The translations under genes were made by a program, and so were the position numbers. A stretch of 7,254 bases of DNA from Verrucomicrobiota bacterium. GTDB taxonomy: Bacteria > Verrucomicrobiota > Verrucomicrobiia > Limisphaerales > UBA1096. The notes under the pieces are model-generated. The model was not told the DNA's origin and did not search any database. It was given only the letters and a program-made list of their open reading frames with translations. The stretch is taken from assembly GCA_030747575.1 (NCBI GenBank), contig JASLKI010000025.1:1-7254 (forward strand), written 5' to 3'. This document shows positions 5,513 through 7,254 of the stretch, piece by piece. Position 1 is the stretch's first letter; each line of letters opens with the position of its first letter.

Positions 5513-5767
5513 ATGCAGGCTTTTTTGGAACAGGTGGTCAAGGGTCTGGTCGATCATCCGGACGCGGTGGACATCACTGAGGTCGAGCAGGAACGCGCGA
5601 CGGTTTACGAGTTGCGCCTCGACCCGACGGATGTCGGGCGAATCATCGGCAAGTCGGGGCGGACCATCAACGCCATCCGTTCCCTGATCCAGGCTGGCAG
5701 TGCCAAGGCGGGCAAGTTTACCCGGCTGGAAGTGATCGACGAGAAGGACGACGCCGCGGACGAGTGA
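5513..5767 (+). CDS. khpA: KH-domain RNA-binding protein KhpA
   Basis: This 84-residue protein is a single KH domain. The RNA-binding loop is in 'VGRIIGKSGRTINAIR' (41-56), with the diagnostic G-x-x-G as G46-K-S-G49. The length equals that of the KhpA/YlqC family (about 75-85). In Firmicutes, KhpA works with KhpB (Jag) in RNA binding and affects cell elongation and division. No KhpB gene is in the window. The ATG is 5 bases after the rpsP stop, and a possible RBS (aaggcgg) lies within the end of rpsP about 12 bases upstream, so translation is probably coupled. In many genomes rimM follows or replaces this gene; here trmD comes next after a 48-base gap containing a hairpin. Confidence 0.92.
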   Translation: MQAFLEQVVKGLVDHPDAVDITEVEQERATVYELRLDPTDVGRIIGKSGRTINAIRSLIQAGSAKAGKFTRLEVIDEKDDAADE

Positions 5768-5807
5768 CCCGGCGTCACCCGGCCCTGATGGCCGGTGAGG
5801 ATTTTTT
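5764..5807 (+). terminator. Terminator-like hairpin with competing hairpin between khpA and trmD (possible attenuator)
   Basis: Left arm tcacccggcc (5775-5784) pairs with ggccggtga (5790-5798), giving nine pairs with one bulged C and the loop ctgat. A run of six T follows at 5802-5807 after ggа-type purines. A competing hairpin pairs gtgac (5764-5768, containing the khpA stop) with gtcac (5774-5778), overlapping the left arm. This is the architecture of an attenuator. The T-run ends eight bases before the trmD ATG, so the element could lower trmD-rplS expression relative to rpsP-khpA. Confidence 0.45.
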
Positions 5808-5815
5808 GGGCAGCC

Positions 5816-6484
5816 ATGAAAATTGATGTGCTGACCTTGTTCCCGGGAATGTTCCCGGGGCCGCTGGATGAGAGTATCATCAAGCGGGCGTGCGAATCGG
5901 GCCGGCTTCGGCTCGGCATCCGTGACCTGCGTGATTACACGCATGACCGTTATCGCAAGGTCGATGACCGGCCTTTTGGTGGCGGGCCAGGGATGCTGAT
6001 GAAGCCGGAGCCGTTGTTTGAGGCGGTGGAGGCGTTGCGTGGCGAGAAGACCCACGTGATCCTGACCAGCCCGGCGGGGCGGCCATTCCGGCAGGAGATT
6101 GCCCAGGAACTGGCCGGCGAGGAGCACTTGCTGCTGGTTTGCGGCAGCTACGAAGGTTTTGACGAGCGGGTGCGCGAGTGTCTTGCTGATGACGAGTTGT
6201 CGATCGGCGACTATGTGCTGACCAACGGCGCGCTGCCGGCGATGGTGATCATAGATGCTGTCACGCGGTTGTTGCCGGGCGTGCTGGGCGATGACGAGAG
6301 TTCGGTGGACGAGTCGTTCAGCGATGGTTTACTTGAGTATCCGCAATACACGCGGCCGGCGGAGTTTCGCGGGATGAGCGTACCGGAGGTGCTGCTCTCC
6401 GGCGACCATGCGGCGATTGAGCGGTGGCGGCGGGAGCAGGCGCGGATGCGAACCGGGCAGAGGCGACCCGACCTGCTGGAGTGA
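5816..6484 (+). CDS. trmD: tRNA (guanine37-N1)-methyltransferase TrmD
   Basis: TrmD methylates G37 next to the anticodon using S-adenosylmethionine and prevents +1 frameshifting. Family marks appear in order: 'MKIDVLTLFPGMFPG' (1-15), 'DRYRKVDDRPFGGGPGMLM' (44-62), 'TSPAGR' (84-89), 'CGSYEGFDERV' (109-119), 'SIGDYVLTNGALPAM' (129-143), 'RLLPGVLG' (151-158), 'GLLEYPQYTRP' (171-181) and 'VPEVLLSGDHAAIERWR' (189-205). R151 matches E. coli R154. Counting the same 15 residues onward gives E166 where E. coli has the catalytic D169, with D165 beside it. The protein is 222 residues and ends at 'RRPDLLE', so it lacks the C-terminal helical extension of the approximately 250-residue homologues. I chose ATG 5816 over GTG 5795 because the family starts at MKIDVL and the earlier start would lie in the hairpin. 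Identification is certain. Confidence 0.96.
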   Translation: MKIDVLTLFPGMFPGPLDESIIKRACESGRLRLGIRDLRDYTHDRYRKVDDRPFGGGPGMLMKPEPLFEAVEALRGEKTHVILTSPAGRPFRQEIAQELAGEEHLLLVCGSYEGFDERVRECLADDELSIGDYVLTNGALPAMVIIDAVTRLLPGVLGDDESSVDESFSDGLLEYPQYTRPAEFRGMSVPEVLLSGDHAAIERWRREQARMRTGQRRPDLLE

Positions 6485-6533
6485 GTTTTTGCCGGGAGAC
6501 TGGCGGTGTGAGTATTAATCGAAAGAGAGTAAA

Positions 6534-6902
6534 ATGAATCAGGAACTTTTGAACAAAGTCGAGTCGGCGCAACTCCGCAAGGAGTCGCTCGAGTTCAACG
6601 TGGGCGACTCCGTCAAGGTGCACACCAAGGTGGTCGAGGGTGAGAAGGAGCGAATCCAGGTGTTCGCCGGTCTCGTGATCGGCCGGCGCGGTCATGGCAT
6701 GAACGAGACCTTCACCGTCCGGCGCATCAGCTACGGCGAGGGTGTCGAGCGTGTGTTCCCGGTTCACTCCCCGCGCATTGACAAGGTGGAGGTCGACCGG
6801 CAGGGCAAGGTTCGCCGGGCCAAGCTCACTTACCTGCGCGAGCGCATCGGCAAAAAGGCTTTGGCCGTGAAAGCCAAGGACGTCCGACGCCAACAGAAAT
6901 AG
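6534..6902 (+). CDS. rplS: 50S ribosomal protein bL19
   Basis: bL19 sits at the interface of the 30S and 50S subunits. The 122-residue protein is of normal family length (about 115). It shows 'FNVGDSVKVHTKVVEGEKER' (21-40), 'IQVFAGLVIGRRGHGMNETFTVRRISYGEGVERVFPVHSP' across the core, then 'KVEVDRQGKVRRAKLTYLRERIGKKA' as the basic C-terminal strand and helix. The ATG at 6534 has a purine-rich RBS (gaaagagag) about 4-12 bases upstream. It is the last gene of the operon, 49 bases after trmD, and is followed by a strong terminator. Confidence 0.97.
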   Translation: MNQELLNKVESAQLRKESLEFNVGDSVKVHTKVVEGEKERIQVFAGLVIGRRGHGMNETFTVRRISYGEGVERVFPVHSPRIDKVEVDRQGKVRRAKLTYLRERIGKKALAVKAKDVRRQQK

Positions 6903-6930
6903 CGTTTCGCGAAGGGTAAACTTTCCTACG

Positions 6931-6960
6931 ACGGCGAGGCATTGTGCCCCGCCGTTTTTT
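6931..6960 (+). terminator. Intrinsic terminator of the rpsP-khpA-trmD-rplS operon
   Basis: acggcgaggc (6931-6940) pairs with gccccgccgt (6946-6955), giving ten positions with a single A-C mismatch, and the loop is attgt. A run of six T (6955-6960) follows immediately. It starts 28 bases after the rplS stop and is a textbook rho-independent terminator. Confidence 0.9.
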
Positions 6961-7028
6961 GCGCTTGGCCAATATTTTGCCTTGACTGGCAGGTGAGGGA
7001 AGCCCAACATTTTCCCAACTGATCACTT

Positions 7029-7254
7029 ATGAATGCGAATCGCCATATCCCCAAACTACTGTTGTCGGCACTTTTTTTCGTCGGCTTTACCACCCTGAAC
7101 GCACAACTCAAGGACGGCCTGGTTGCCTATTGGCCTTTGGACGAGGTTCAGGGCAGTAAGACACCGGATTTGGTCAACGGCTACGACATGGAGTTGACCA
7201 ATCTGAGTGCTGAGGATGTGGTTGAAGGGAAGATTGGCAATGCGTTTTCGTTCT
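7029..7254 (+). CDS. Secreted LamG/concanavalin A-like lectin protein (3' end missing)
   Basis: Only the first 75 residues are in the window. They begin with a signal peptide: basic 'MNANRHIPK', hydrophobic 'LLLSALFFVGF', and a likely signal peptidase I site after 'TTLNA' (residue 25). The mature start 'QLKDGLVAYWPLDEVQGSKTPDLVNGYDMEL' is the typical opening of a LamG-like jelly-roll domain. The 'GLVAYWPLDE' motif is followed by '...VVEGKIGNAFSF', the strand that normally comes next. Such proteins bind carbohydrates or are part of large extracellular enzymes; which one cannot be told from this piece. No strong Shine-Dalgarno sequence is next to the ATG. A purine stretch (aggtgaggga, 6991-7000) is too far away and could pair with the ttccc at 7012-7016. 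The gene has its own transcription unit after the terminator at 6931-6960. Confidence 0.85.
   Translation, partial: MNANRHIPKLLLSALFFVGFTTLNAQLKDGLVAYWPLDEVQGSKTPDLVNGYDMELTNLSAEDVVEGKIGNAFSF

Noticed and set aside
5795..5815. GTG start extending TrmD by seven residues
   Set aside because: Family members begin at the MKIDVL-type N-terminus, and the GTG lies within the hairpin right arm.
5504..6127. Antisense 207-codon open frame opposite khpA and trmD
   Set aside because: It lies wholly opposite two certain genes in high-GC DNA, where long chance frames are common.
6318..7010. Antisense 230-codon open frame opposite the end of trmD and rplS
   Set aside because: It is opposite two certain genes and crosses their terminator; no domain is recognised.
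1..7254. CRISPR array, tRNA, rRNA, transposase or integrase
   Set aside because: No regularly spaced repeats, no cloverleaf with a T-loop motif, and no recombinase motifs were seen on either strand.

Overview
The window looks like a chromosomal piece from a Verrucomicrobiota-like (PVC group) bacterium, probably aquatic. This is inferred from protein style only. A LamG-type secreted protein begins at the right edge ('DGLVAYWPLDE' after a signal peptide). A secreted protein with TIG, DUF11 and a C-terminal '...HFRLR' module ends at the left edge. TrmD carries the 'SIGDYVLTNGALPAM' form of its signature. No rRNA or other marker fixes the phylum.

Layout. (1) Bases 3-842: 3' end of a high-GC extracellular protein gene. 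(2) Bases 843-5030: a gene-poor, compositionally mixed accessory stretch with three genes that look like cell-surface glycan functions. These are a GT8-like glycosyltransferase (1121-1870), a Kdo-kinase/APH-like phosphotransferase (2238-3089) and, 11 bases further on, a nucleotidyltransferase-fold-like protein (3101-4318). Non-coding tracts of 278, 367 and 712 bases surround and separate them. Hand counts of 60-base rows give 39 G/C at 541-600, 23 at 1561-1620, 28 at 2761-2820 and 44 at 6061-6120, so part of this stretch is much more AT-rich than its flanks. (3) Bases 5031-6902: a compact translation operon, rpsP - khpA - trmD - rplS, closed by a strong intrinsic terminator (6931-6960). (4) Bases 7029 onward: the 5' end of the LamG-type secreted protein.

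How the genes work together. The right-hand operon makes ribosomal proteins bS16 and bL19, the small RNA-binding KH protein KhpA, and the tRNA m1G37 methyltransferase TrmD. The order is the classic rpsP-rimM-trmD-rplS cluster with khpA where rimM is expected. That slot also holds a terminator-like hairpin with a competing hairpin. bS16 has a long acidic Ala/Pro/Glu tail ending in two 17-residue repeats. The glycan-type genes probably act on an envelope polysaccharide or lipopolysaccharide. The kinase and nucleotidyltransferase-like genes are tightly spaced and probably cotranscribed; the glycosyltransferase is separated from them by 367 bases and a terminator-like hairpin.

The most interesting points are the kinase/nucleotidyltransferase-like pair, the absence of rimM with a possible attenuator in its place, the repeat-bearing bS16 tail, the Glu at the catalytic Asp position of TrmD, and a dyad-rich, possibly structured leader upstream of rpsP.
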